Shown one piece after another: positions 11,504-24,100 of a stretch of 64,000 nt of DNA; position 1 is the first letter of the stretch; each line of letters starts with the position of its first letter. The stretch is from Thereva unica (taxonomy: Eukaryota > Arthropoda > Insecta > Diptera > Therevidae). The notes beneath the pieces were generated by a model that had not been told where the DNA came from, searched no databases, and was given only the letters and a program-made list of their open reading frames with translations. The position numbers and the translations under genes were made by a program. Location of the stretch: contig OX465282.1 of assembly GCA_949987705.1 (NCBI GenBank), forward strand, positions 4,948,501-5,012,500, written 5' to 3'.

Positions 11504-13315
11504 TTGAATGCATCCAAGTCAAGGTTTCTGTATTGTGCCGAAAACTGTAGTAGTCAGACTACTCATGCTATATTGGGACCATACAAAGACCTTGACGATC
11601 AGCAGCTACCAATTATAGGTGAAGTCATAAAATTTATTTTACTCGTCAAGATCGGACGGAAATTGAAGTATAATAGCAAGGACCCATCCAATTCAGATAT
11701 ATATGCGATTGTTTATGAAGTGATCAATAATATTTGGACCAAAGCTTCGATTCCAATCGTGAGTGAGTAAGGAACGAGTTATTCAATTACTGAAACCCCA
11801 TTTTCAAAAGTACCTCAAAGGTACCCTAAAAGCAGGCGAAATAATAGTTTTGAAAACAAACTGAAGTGTGGAGTCATGTGAAAAGCTTTTCGACGTTGCT
11901 GCTTATGCTCTTCATTTGAATATTGTTCATGTTTAAAACCTAAGAAAGTTCCCATCAATGAGAGAATTTTTTTGTTGAATCAAAAAAATGACAGAAAAAT
12001 GGTTGTAAGTGGTGTCGATAAGAAAGAAACGGCTACATTAATGAAACGACAGCAGAGACAAGTTGAAGAGTCAATAAGAGCAGCAAAAAGGTGGTGTTCT
12101 ACTCAAGAAACCGATTCTGTCTTAGCAAATTGTGATGAAGATGCGGTTCGTGAATCTTTCTCCGAAGCGTATATGATAACAGAGGCATCCGACAAACACC
12201 CCCTTGACAGAGACACCATCGACTTCAGCGAGTCGGAATACATTGCCAACAGTTGCAAAGAGCTTATCGACTCGGTTTGTTGCTGCTGTTGCTTCTGCGG
12301 TTTTGGCAGACATTGGCTTCGTTTCTACCGAAGATTTAATTCTGGTTATTGATAAAAACAAGATTCACAGAGATGTATCTAATAGGGGTTCACACTGACA
12401 CCCAAAACATGTTTTATGAACCAGCCGTTTTGAAAAGCGCAAAAGCGTTCACACTGAATTCGACGTGTTTTAAAATGTTTTCAAGTCTCAGTTTTGTCAA
12501 AAAATTCAAAAATGACATGCGCACTACAGCTGAGCGAGAATTCAGCATTGTCAGCAAGTGTTTTGTACGCGTTTTATTTTAAAACACATCAAAGCCAACT
12601 AGTTTTGAAAAGCTCGCTCTATATAAAATATATGGGTAAAACACATGTTTTACCTTGTTTTGCTCCGAAATTTGAAGAGCTTTCTAAAACATGTTTTGGG
12701 CGTCAGTGTGAACCCCATATAAAGCCCGGACAGAAGCTTCAAAAGATATTGGAGATGTTATAAAAAGCATTTATTTTGATGGAAGAAAAGGCAAGACTCA
12801 AATAAGAAAATAGGGGATCGTTACCATCGCAAAAAAGTTTCAGAAGAGCACATCTCAATTTTAGCAGATCTGGATCAATTTATTTGGGACACACAACTAC
12901 AAGTCGTGGCACTGCAAAGGGAATTTTTACTTCGATCACAACTTTATTAGAGGCAGCTTGGAATTTAGATGACGTGATTTGGATGTGACGGAACTACAAC
13001 TAACACTGGTTGGAAGGGTGGTGTGTGATTCAATATTTAGAGGAGTATTTGGAGAGACCTTTACAATGGTGTGTTTGTATACTTCATGCCAATGAGTTTA
13101 GCCCTTCGTCATTTATTCTTGACTTTAGATGGTTGCCCTTCGGATCCTAGAGAATATTCCGGACCTATTGGAGAACAATTAGTTGGATGCAAAAATAAAC
13201 CCACGGTGTCCTTTTATGCGGTGGCTGGTAATTTGTCTGACTTGCCGAAAAATGTGGTCAGTGAACTAGGTACGCATCAGAAATATCATAATTGGTTTCT
13301 GTACTCTTGAATCTG
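11504..13315 (+). pseudogene. decayed arthropod multi-copy protein family, probably transposon-borne
   Basis: Several frames must be combined to follow one protein. The order is an N-terminal part (11504-11770), a middle part (11972-12260) with KKETATLMKRQQRQVEESIR, a piece reading VLADIGFVSTEDLILVIDKN (12260-12380), YFDGRKGKTQ (about 12768), YLGHTTTSRGTAKGIFTSIT (about 12890), and a C-terminal part with LHANE-like, FLTLDGCPSDP and YSGPIGEQLVGCKN (13071-13270). I recall this arrangement from uncharacterised multi-copy arthropod proteins, but cannot name the family or a function. The copy is dead: it has multiple frameshifts and stops and is split by a MITE at 12385-12716. A transposon origin is inference from its multi-copy nature. 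It is not an exon of the neighbouring transporter. Confidence 0.6.
12385..12716. mobile_element. MITE with 32-bp terminal inverted repeats inside the pseudogene
   Basis: The ends GGGGTTCACACTGACACCCA and its complement at 12685-12716 match over 32 bases with one mismatch. The trinucleotide ATA flanks both sides (12382-12384, 12717-12719), a possible 3-bp target duplication. Removing the element restores the reading frame of the interrupted protein relic (..RDVSN then AR TEASKD..), which shows insertion after that coding sequence existed. Confidence 0.9.
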
Positions 13316-13384
13316 GAAAATGGTGCACTCGAGATGTAAGTACTCCCAATCCATCAGAAAATTTTCAATTGCCTGTCAACTCGG

Positions 13385-13640
13385 AGCCTAGAGAGTAAGA
13401 CGTCTGGCTCCCATTCCAGAGGTCTTGGGTTCGAATCCCGGTAGTGCCATAGTCTTTCGCCTTTTCCACTTCCCCACCTACATAACTTTCCTTCTTTCTT
13501 CTTCCCTCTTTACATTCCTGAGTCCTCCTCTCATAGCCTTCCTTAGTCCTTCCATCAAGAAAACCTACTTGTCAGTATGTTGTTTGATGATAGAGACCGC
13601 AGGCACAAAATCTCGAGAAGGTAAAGGTAGCACTAAATGA
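13385..13640 (+). mobile_element. tRNA-derived SINE, copy 1
   Basis: A tRNA-like head at about 13388-13450 contains a good B box (GGGTTCGAATCCCGG). It is followed by a pyrimidine-rich body (CTTTCTTCTTCCCTCTTTAC). Related copies lie at 24425-24590 (minus), 45240-45470 and, more weakly, 48122-48235. The cloverleaf is imperfect, so this is not scored as a tRNA gene. Confidence 0.65.
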
Positions 13641-14872
13641 GGATATTTAAACTACCGAAAATTAACTTCTCTGCTAGAGATTACACCGAAATTATTCGAG
13701 TGTCAGGTTACAACACCGCCAATTCTTCGGCATATATTTAATGAGGACCTTCAAATCATGGCAAAAGATAAGAACTCTCATACATGGACGGGACATCCAA
13801 ATGAACCTACCATGTTCCATGAAACACTCAATTGGGGCATGCTTAGTAAACCCAAACATTGACTCGATACTATATACATATATTATTTAAAGAATGTTAC
13901 TAATTTTACCAATGACATCAAATCGTCTGTCAATAATAATAATTTATAAGAGAGAGAGGTTATCAACTTTAAATGAAAATAAATGAAACTCAATGATTTT
14001 TTAAAAAAAATCCTACGAACTAAGAACAACAATTAAACATTAAAAATTTTAACGTATTCTCTGCGTCAAACCACAAAAAAATCTCCTGATTTAATTAAAT
14101 TACAACGAAACTTTTAACCCGGATGAAAAACGTTATCATTTTTGCACATATACGAGTATGTAATGCGTAATTGTTGTCCAGTTTAAGATTAAAGTTTGTA
14201 GGTGCGACAAAGCAACAAGCCATGTTTTTTTTTGGGGTGTACATAACCTCTCATATTCAGAAAAATATTAGTGATAAGAAAAATTCTGATAATAATAATT
14301 ATTACCAAGAGAATCTCTGCTTAAAATTGGACTTTGGAATATTTTAATAAAAGAGATGGAACGTGTAACTAATTAAAAAGATTATTGGATCTGGTGGTTG
14401 TCTCATCGAGTCCAAATTTGATTTATGCCAGTACAGGTTTGGTGTTGAGTTGGAAGTGTTATTCGCGGTAATTGTTTCTGGGATTTCACTAGTGTCTCTA
14501 GTTGGGTGTCGTCATAGATTAGGCTATGTTCAGTATATAGAATATATCAATTATTTGATGGATTAGATTATTCTGCTGGGGATCGCGCAGAAATATCGTG
14601 ATAACCTTACAACTTTGACGCGAATTGATATTTATTGTTAACAGCCCAAAACAAAAAAAATTGGTAAACAAATTCGTACGTGACAAGATTCTTGTTTCAT
14701 TTCGTTTTATATCTGAGAAGGAACAAGACTGTTCTTTATCGTACTATTACTTTTGTTCAGTATTTTTTTTTTTTTAAAGAAAATTTATTTATTAAAAGTA
14801 AATTATTTAAATTATACAATAAAATTTATATTTTCCTACAAAAACTAATTAAAATATTCTCCTTCTTTCCAG
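13641..14872. other. AT-rich DNA upstream of the transporter coding start
   Basis: No ORF of recognisable family. Transcription of the transporter probably begins in or before this stretch, but I cannot place a promoter. Confidence 0.4.
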
Positions 14873-15061
14873 ATAACAATATGTGCACCTACAACAAATA
14901 AGGCAGAAATGTGAAATTAGTGAAAGAAAGTTTTAAATAATAAACTATATATATAAAATCAATTAAAAAGTGTTCAACAAAAAAACAAATCATAAATTAT
15001 TCGTTAAATTTATTTTTAGTGAAATTTCTTAATTAGAATTAAAAAATCAACAATATCAAAT
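14873..15061 (+). other. possible 5' untranslated exon of the ABCG gene
   Basis: A pyrimidine-rich tract ending CTTCTTTCCAG at 14872 would be a reasonable splice acceptor, with leader running directly into the ATG at 15062. No donor for an upstream exon was identified. This is inference from one splice-site-like sequence only. Confidence 0.3.
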
Positions 15062-15146
15062 ATGGATTTATCAGCGGCATTGAATTCATCTAAAGATGTT
15101 GAATTTCAAGATGTTTACTATTCAGTTAGTCAACGAAAAAATTTTG
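15062..15146 (+). CDS. ABCG exon 1 (start codon)
   Basis: The ATG at 15062 opens 28 codons plus one base, ending KNF before the donor GTATGT at 15147. The [11 protein letters not shown] stretch is the usual start of an ABCG nucleotide-binding domain. The split codon G|TT (Val) is completed by exon 2 after a 21-kb intron. Confidence 0.88.
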
Positions 15147-18100
15147 GTATGTTTTTTTTATTATTACTTCTTTTAGTGCTATTGCAATTAGTTTGATAGT
15201 TTTGTTTATAAGTCATCGTCATAAGTTCCACGGTTATTGTTGGCCAAATTGAACGCAGGATTTTCCTTTATGAATCTTTATGTCAATGCTTGGTTTACGT
15301 TCTTTAATGTACATAACATACTTCCGAACTACTTAGTAAGATAGGCCTTATTACTTTTGTATACAGTTTCAATTTTGTTTTCCTTGATATATTTCTCGAC
15401 ATTAGATGTTTGCGTAGACCAAATTAGCATTCAAATATTCAGTGTTATTCGTCTTCTAATTTCGGCCGATGTATCATTTTTTTTTTGTTTTAATCGCTCC
15501 TAGGTATAAAAACCTTAAAGAAAGTGCCATGGCTTCTCGATGGCACAGTGGAAATGAATATGTCTTATATAATAAATGAAACGAACGATTTAAATGGTTT
15601 TATGTACTTTTTCGATCTGTTATATAAACTATATACATACATAGACATACAAATATATACATACATACAACAACGATCAACAAATCCACATCACACAACT
15701 TTATTCTAAATAAATGCTGATGATTTGAGACGTTTTTCGACAATGCACGTGTTTCTGAGACCACGTGCATACATCTGCGCATAATTACCGCGCAGGCGCA
15801 GCCAATATCATGCCATAGAGTGAGTCATCGTTAATGACTCATTAGTGTCAGCCTTAGTTAGGCCCACTGCTATCCCCTCCTCTATATACCTAGACTAGAT
15901 CCCAAATCAGCCCCCAAAGTCAGTAATGAGTCATGGTAATAATTTTTGTTCCGCACATTCTTTTAAATATACCCCAGGGATAAGACATATTCATGTCAAA
16001 AACTCGTCACGTTGCTGCTACTGATTTTGTTGACTTTTTATATAATTCATGCATTGGACATTTGAACCGGACGATTTACCCCGGATTATGCCTTCATTGC
16101 ATGACATGATATTCTGGTATCTTTCAATTTCTAGAAATCATTAGAGTTCTGTTTAACCATAAGGTTGGGGTCCCATGGGCTGCATGCCGCACGACGAAAG
16201 CTTTTAATGTTCTCTGATTGGCCAGGAAAATATATCTGTCTGTACGCATGTTTTCTCTCTCTCTCACAGCATTGCTGCAAAAATCCAACAAGGGTAAATC
16301 CCTTGCTCATGCGGCAATATCGCGGAACTGTCAAGTTCGAGCTTTTGCTGTGCGGCATGCAGCCCATATGAACGTCCTGCAAAATCACAGAACTTTCAAA
16401 TTGACGATTCTAGAAATGTTTAAAGTGTTTTAACATCAAAATTCCACATTTTAACAACAATATTAATCGTTAACATATTTTTTTTATTATTATAGTAATC
16501 CATTTCACTTTTTGAAAAAAAAAAAAAGCTGATTTGTGACAACCAGCAGATGCCGAAATCGAGCTTTTGCCGTGCGGCATGCAGCCCATGGAAGCGCGAC
16601 CTTAAAATAGATTCCCTCGGGACAACTTTTCATTAGATATGAGTTACTGATTTTTGATTTTGCATGCAAGCAGCAAAGTTGCCTCTTATGGTATCAGCCA
16701 ATTTTATACCACTCTTTCGTACCTTAAGTAGAATTGTTTTTTCTACCACAATAAATATTCATATCGTAAGTATGTATATATCCAGTGATACCATCGCAAC
16801 TTTACGATATTTGAATCCCTCTCAACCCGATCGGTGAATCGGAAGCTGTCCCTGCAGCAACTTTAATTTTTTTTAAGTCCAACTAAAGTTTACCGCGACC
16901 ATTTTTTAACACAGATCATGAATTTGAAGAATTGACAGGAGACGAAGCTGTCCACGATTATGACAATCGGTATATCCATACTCCACAAATATTACACAAG
17001 GCCTGTATAAATTTTCAGTTTATTAACCAAAAAAATTCACAATTTTAATAGAATAGGGAGGAATAATGATTTCACCACAAAAATATAGGAAAAAATCATG
17101 AATATTTTCTTTTTTCATTTAAATCAGTGATTTCTGTTTCCCCTTAGTACTTACCATAAAATTATTGAAATTTTTTTTTATAAACATTTTGCTTCTAAAA
17201 ATAGTAAAAATCCACAAAATATTACTATAAAGTCACTTCTAATATCCAAAATCCATGATCTTTAGTATCCACCATTGAACAATTTTTTTCTTCATAATAT
17301 CCCTTAAAGCTCCACCCCTTTACAATTCCGCCATGATTGTTTTTCATTAAAAAACGCAAAAAATTATGGCTGCCGTTAAAACAATTTTCACCATGGCTAA
17401 AGGATTCGTTAAAAGATTTAGTCAAGACTCAAATCTTGTATTTCAGTGCAAATTGATCAGCGTGTCTTAGCTATTTATATGATTAGGAAATTTTTGTGTC
17501 TTGACTTTTTCTGGTGTTTTCTTGAGGTTCTTTTTAATTTGTTTATAAAATTTATTTTTCATGTATTTTTATTTTTTTTAAAACAATTTTGTGTAGGGAT
17601 ATTATAAATTAAGATTTAAATGTAGAAATAAATTTTTTGTAGTATGATTCGAATAGTTTTTATATTAGAAGAAAGGGGCTTTTATCACAGTCTTTCTATT
17701 ACCTAGTTTATAGCAGAAAAATTAAATCGATTTAACTCAAAGTTACATCCAAATTTCGAATTAGCGTATAAACGGGTATTAAATGAATGCATGATTGTAA
17801 AAACCCACCTCAGACCAAATGCAAAAGTTTCAGAAAATCAATGAAAACTGTCTGGTGTAAAAAAAAATTAGGTCCATGTTTTTCTTTTTTTACTATTTAT
17901 GTGGAAAAATATTTAATATATTTTATGTTAAAAAGTGGTAGCATAAATATTCTTAGATATTTTTATTTGATTTTTTTAAGTTTTGGGATTAGGTAAAAAT
18001 CAGTCATCATGTACAAGGTGTGTTTTTACAATCAAAGTCCAATTTGTACGAATATTAAACAATATTTATTTTCTTAAAAAAAATAACAGAATTAATCTAA

Positions 18101-21100
18101 TTCTTCATCTTCGACATTTTCAGCTGTTGGCCATTGCAATATTTCGTTCCAGAACTTAGTTTTTTCGTCTTCAGGCACAAACTGAACGCATTTTTTCAGG
18201 TCCTCCATCTTCTTTGCATTAATGCAGAGCTGCCTTGGTCCATATGCAGGTTCATTCGGTAGCGATACGGTAATCTGTGGCCTTTTCTTCAACAAAAATG
18301 TATGCTTTATCATTCCATCAATGAATTCCTGCGTTTTTACCGGCACATCACTGCCGATCTTTTCGAATGTGAGGTGATGGAACTTTGAGATACTGAAGCT
18401 TACTTTCTCCGTTCTCGGAATTCGCCGATCCTTTGTTTCAAGGGATAGTGCAGTCTTTTTGAAATGTTGAACCCACCAATTTTTAAACTCGGTCACATCC
18501 TCTCCGCTGATCAAGTGAACTGTAAAAAAATCACTCTGCCTGCTCGAAGATACGATTAATTCCATAAGTTCCTGTACACTGTACAGCCTTTCTTTACGAC
18601 GAAGGCTTCTTTTTATAATCCCAAATGCTCTATCACACGGCAGAAAAGAATGGCCACGCATCGGAAAGATCTGTTGAATTTTTTTGAAACGCCCGCTGTC
18701 AACTAAGGCCATATTCATTCGTACTGATGTATTGTTTTTATTCTGCCCTGCACAGTTATTAGAAAAGAGCAGTAGTTCTACCACTTTTTTGTCGACGTAC
18801 TCTTTAATGTATGTCATAATAAACAAGCATACTTCGTTTGGTCCTTTTTTTGCTTGCCCTTCATGATATACGAACAGGATATTTTTACCCGTTTTCAAAT
18901 TGTGGATGCAGAAGATAGAAACGCTCAGTTGCCGCAAATAAAATATTTCTTGCACTGAAATTATTGGCACCGACACATTCTGCATGTAATCGTAGCAAAT
19001 TCCCAAAAATGTTTCATCTTCTTGGGATCTTTGCCTTGCTTCTTGAAGTTTATTATAGAACTTCTTTGCCCTCTTTTTGTGTACTAGCTTTTCGGCCAAA
19101 GCTACCTTTTTAGCTACGTCATTCAGGGTTTTCGAATTGATTTTCAAGTCTAGACTCTCGCAGAGGCAGCACGTATCTACTGCTGGTCGTCCAAAGCGAA
19201 GAGCGAAGTTCTCCCTGAATATTTTATTATAATATTCGTACTTAATCCTAGTTCCTGGGTATTTTTCCTTATAAAGTCCAAACATTTGATAGGTCAGCAG
19301 GAAGATACTTTATTATGCCAGAAGAATAGTGGCTCTCTTTTGCTGGAAAACAGGAAATATGAGAGATCACTGCAGTGATTTCATCACTAGACATCGCATT
19401 GACCGTTTTCGATTTCCCTCTCTTGTCTTCCGGTATTTTACCCAAGACCAACAAGTCACGAAGCCTCTTAACACGGTCCTTAGTAATACCAAACAAGCTA
19501 AGAAAAGCAGAATGGCATACATCTTTCTTCTCATTACCAATTTGAACGGTGTATGTAAACATTTTCTGTCTCAATGGGTTCTCCTTCAGCACTCGGCGTC
19601 GTTTTATGTCCTTACAGGATATTAACCCCTGGAGATAGATATCTTGTTCATTTTTTGTCGCCAAGTTATATAATTTGGCAAGGTTCTCTAATTTGTCATT
19701 TTCGGATATGGTTTCCCAGCATTTTTTAACACACTTGCATGGAGGTCCTATTGTCTTAGCCCGTACAGTTTTATTTTTTGCCGTCACATAAGCCTGCGAG
19801 AATAATCAGCAGAGTTATCACGTCGTTTTTTAGTGCGAGTTTCACCCGAGGAGGACTCACCTGGGTTTAAATATATTACACTTTCCTCCATTTCAGCACT
19901 CATTTTCACCATTAACCAGCAAAATTTAATTTAATTTGTGTAATACAAGTAATTCGTGTCCGTTACAGTCACCTCAGTTGTTCAAACTAAACAAACTAAC
20001 GTTAAAAACGTCAATATTGACAGCTGACAGTTTTAGGTGTTGCCACATGTTTGGTTATAAAAAAACACCTCATCCAGGATAAGGTGGATTTTTAGGCTCA
20101 TTGAAATATTTGTGCTTCTATTACTGTGGAATGCTTACATGACTGAGGTGTGTTTTTACACTCAAAAAGTTTGTCTTGCCGTAGAGAATATAAATCCACA
20201 ATAAACAGTATTTTGGAAAAGTGGTCTGAGGTGGGTTTTTACAATCATGCATTCAAATACATTCTTATAACTATGGCTTAAGCCGAAATATTTCGGTTTA
20301 AGCCATAATTCGAATTACCTCGTTTATAGGGTAAAAAATTTGGGATGATCCATAATTCGAATTATTTTTGGAGTAGCAATAAACTAGGTATATGATTTCT
20401 TTCTTTATAAATTAGCTCAACAGTTAAAGAAAGTTTAATACAAAAAAAAACAACAAACAAAAACAAACTTCTACTCTATTTCAAATTATGAACATTCATT
20501 CGAGAAGAAAAATTTTCATAAATATTGCATGAATTTCAATAGTCATTCTCCTCCACGTGCATTATAAACAAAAATAGCCGGTTTTACCTGTTAACCCTTT
20601 TCACCAGATTTATTGTACAATAAGCACATAAAATTTCAAGATTTGATCTATTGATCCTACCTACTTAAGTGTAAGGAAAAGGGTGTAATTTTCACTCTTA
20701 TTCTTTCACAACTTCACAATGCACAAACACTTCACTTGCGTCCATTCCTTTCTGGAACCATCTATCTATTTTTCTATTTCATTATAATTTTTTTCACTTT
20801 CATGGCAGTTTTTGTTTTGTTGCAATATTGTTGTTAGTTTGCTAATCCCCTGAGGGTTTTTGAGCTTGAATTGCTCAGACACGCAATCGACACGCATTGG
20901 CCAATGAACCCAGCATAGATCAAGTCGAGTAGTTCGGTGTTTTTTTTTTTGTAAGTGATTGAACAAAGGTTGTAGACATCATGATAGACATAATGATACA
21001 ATCTATTCTCGTGAAGTGTTTTTTTGGGACTATATTTATAAATCGTAGCCAGAAAAAAATAAGTAAGGTTTGTAATTTCAACACTATGTAGGCTACACGT

Positions 21101-24100
21101 GCTGGGTTTGTTTATATGAACCAATAACTGATAGAGAATATTGCAAATTAAAATGGATAGGTGGTTAACCCTAATTTAAACCCAATATAGATAGTAATTG
21201 CCAAATTATTTATTTATTTATTTAAAGAAAGAACAACATATTTGTACAAATAAGAACAAGCCTTTACATATGTACATAGGCCAAAGGAGATGTTGATTGT
21301 ATGGAAATGTGGTAACCTACATTACTTTAGATGAGACATCAAAGAAAGAAAAAAAAACAGAAAAACTTGAAAATTTAAAATTTAAAATGACTACTACTTT
21401 ACTGTCTAAATTGACTAAATTAGGGGGCTGAAAAATTAACAATAAGTTGCCTTCTGAACTTCCCTACAGCACCAGCTCGCTTAACATCTACAGGTAGAGA
21501 ATTCCACAAACTAGTGACGTGAACGAAAAATAAGCGTTTAGATTGTAAGCACGAGTAATGGGGCATAAGTAAATTATTAGTTCTAGTAGATTGAAGGAAT
21601 GTGAGTTTTTCTCGGAGACATTGCGGTTTACCCGAAACGAGGAGTTTATAGAGGAATACGATAAGCCGAATTTTAAGATATGTCGAGAAAGAACAACCAA
21701 GGAAATCTTGAGAATATGATGAAACGTGATTGAATCGGCGGATTTTATAAACGTATCGGACAATAGACTTGAATGCTACATTCAATTTTAGCTGGGAGAA
21801 TGAATCGAGTTTACAGAAGATTACATCACTATATGTTATTAAGGGCATTAAAAGAGATTTAGCAAGCTTTGAGCGAGTATGGAGTGGTATAAAGTTCGAC
21901 GTTCACCAAAGTTTTCGTAGACTGCTATAGACCTTGCCAATTATATAGTTAATATGATCCGACCATGTTAAATTCTTATTCAGAAAAACCCCCAGACTCT
22001 TTACCTTATCACAAAACGGAATGATATTACGGTTTAATAATACTGCAGGGAATCCATTGGTATTTATAACATTTTTAAATATGACTATTGCTTGAGACTT
22101 GTCAGGGTTTAGTTGCAATCTATTCCGTCTCGCCCACCCAGAAATCGCCTCGAGGTTTTTATTGATTCGCCAAATACAATCCTCAATCATGCCAAGTCGG
22201 CAGCTAAGGTAGATTTGAACATCGTCCGCGTACAACAGGGCTTTACAAAAATTCAGTTCTTTTGGGAGATCATTAATGAAGAGAGAGAAGAGGAGCGGAC
22301 CAAGTATAGAACCTTGAGGTACGCCCTTAGATAGGAGTGAGATACTGGACTCATAAATTGTCTGTTCAAACCTTTTGAGATCTACCGCTTATGAAATTCC
22401 AAATAAGACGGACAGCGGACGATGAGAAGTTGAATTGAGAAGATATTTTCTGGCATAAAAGCGTATGATTTACAGAGTCGAAAGCTTTCGAGAAGTCCAG
22501 CAGTGAGAGAATGGTTAAATGATCATGATCAATGTTCAGGCGTAGATCATCAGTTAATTTTAGGAGGGCAGTACTGCAACTGTGGTTCTTCCTAAAGCCA
22601 TGCTGGAATTCAGCTAAAAAGGAATTAGATTCAAGGTATTGGACCATTTGAATGTACATTAACTTTTCCAGAATTTTGGAGAGGCAAGAAAGGATACTAA
22701 TGGGTCGGAAGTCCTGTGGAAGAGAGGCATTGGATTTTTAGGAATTGGAGTAACTTTTGCTTTCTTCCAAAGATGGGAAAATAGAAGACGTTAGACAGGA
22801 GTTAAAAATGTGGGTGAGAAAAGGAAGTATGGAGGGAAGAATAATTCGAAGAAATTTTAAACTAATGCCGTCAACGCCGATTGCATTTGATCTAATAGAG
22901 TTGATGACAGAAATGACGTTCTCCTCTGACCCTCTCTTAAAGCAAAAACCCGAATCAGAAACGATGTACGAAACGACGTAGGAGAAACTACTGGAGGATT
23001 CTGATATTGAAGCTGAGTTGATTATATCACTGTTGCCGCTGGAAGCAGAGCCAACAGACGTAAAAAAGTTGTTAAGAACAGTGGGGTCAATGTCAACTTG
23101 TGATAGATGTTTGCCGGTAACTCCGATGTTGCGAAGGTTCTTCCAGAGCACTTGAGGGGGTAAATTAGCATCAAGTTTGGCTGTGTAATAGTCCGATTTG
23201 GCTTTTTTTATTGCGTTCGTAGTACGATTTCTGAGCAAGCGGAATGTGGTCCAGTTTTCATTCGATTTGCACTTTTTCCAGTGAACGTAGGCTTTGTCAC
23301 GCTGTCGAAACAGGGATTCAATTATGGGCGAAAACCAAGGACACACCTTTTTATTGGATCTGTAGTACTTTAACGGCACATATTTGTCTAGAAGATATAG
23401 GCTGAGTTTGTTGAAGTGTTCAACCTGAGCATTAACGTCTGGCATTGAATATACATATATTACTCCAGTCGAGTGAGGACGCTTCAGCAAGTAAGCTGAC
23501 GCGGTCGAGATTTCTGAAATTTCTATAATAGTGTGGCTTAGTAAAATTTTCCGTAGTAGGAAAAATGTTATAATTAAAGAAGATGAGGTCATGGTCAGAG
23601 ACTCCAGGAACAGATATTTGATTTGAAAAGGTTGCAAGGTTTATATTATTAACTATAAAGTAATCTAGTAAAGAGGAACAGGACCCAGTGAAATGAGTTG
23701 GAGTAGTATTAACGATTGATAGAGAGTACGAATTTAAGATCGAAAAGAAGTCGCTGGCTAAATTATTCGGGTTAAGAACATTCAAATTAAAGTTTCCACA
23801 AAGAATAATATGAGGGCAACAACATCCTAACCTTTCAATACAGGAATACAGCGGTTCTAGATTAGAAATTCCGGGAGGCTTATAAATAGCTCCTATGAGG
23901 CACTTGTTTTCACCCCCAAATAATTCAGCAAAAATAAATTCGACTCCATCATTCAAATGTATATCAATAATGTCTGCATTGCAATCTCATTAGTTATTGA
24001 AGAATGTTTTTATAAACTTCATTTCAACACGAATTCGATTATTTATTTACATTGAATGTAAATGGTTGACAATTTCCATTTTTTACTTCAACATTTTCAT

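Noticed and set aside
13388..13450. tRNA gene
   Set aside because: The B box is good, but acceptor and anticodon stems do not pair convincingly and related copies share a non-tRNA body.
15554..15994. 15-bp exact inverted repeat (ATGAATATGTCTTAT)
   Set aside because: A match of this length is expected by chance in 64 kb of AT-rich DNA, and nothing beyond 15 bases pairs.
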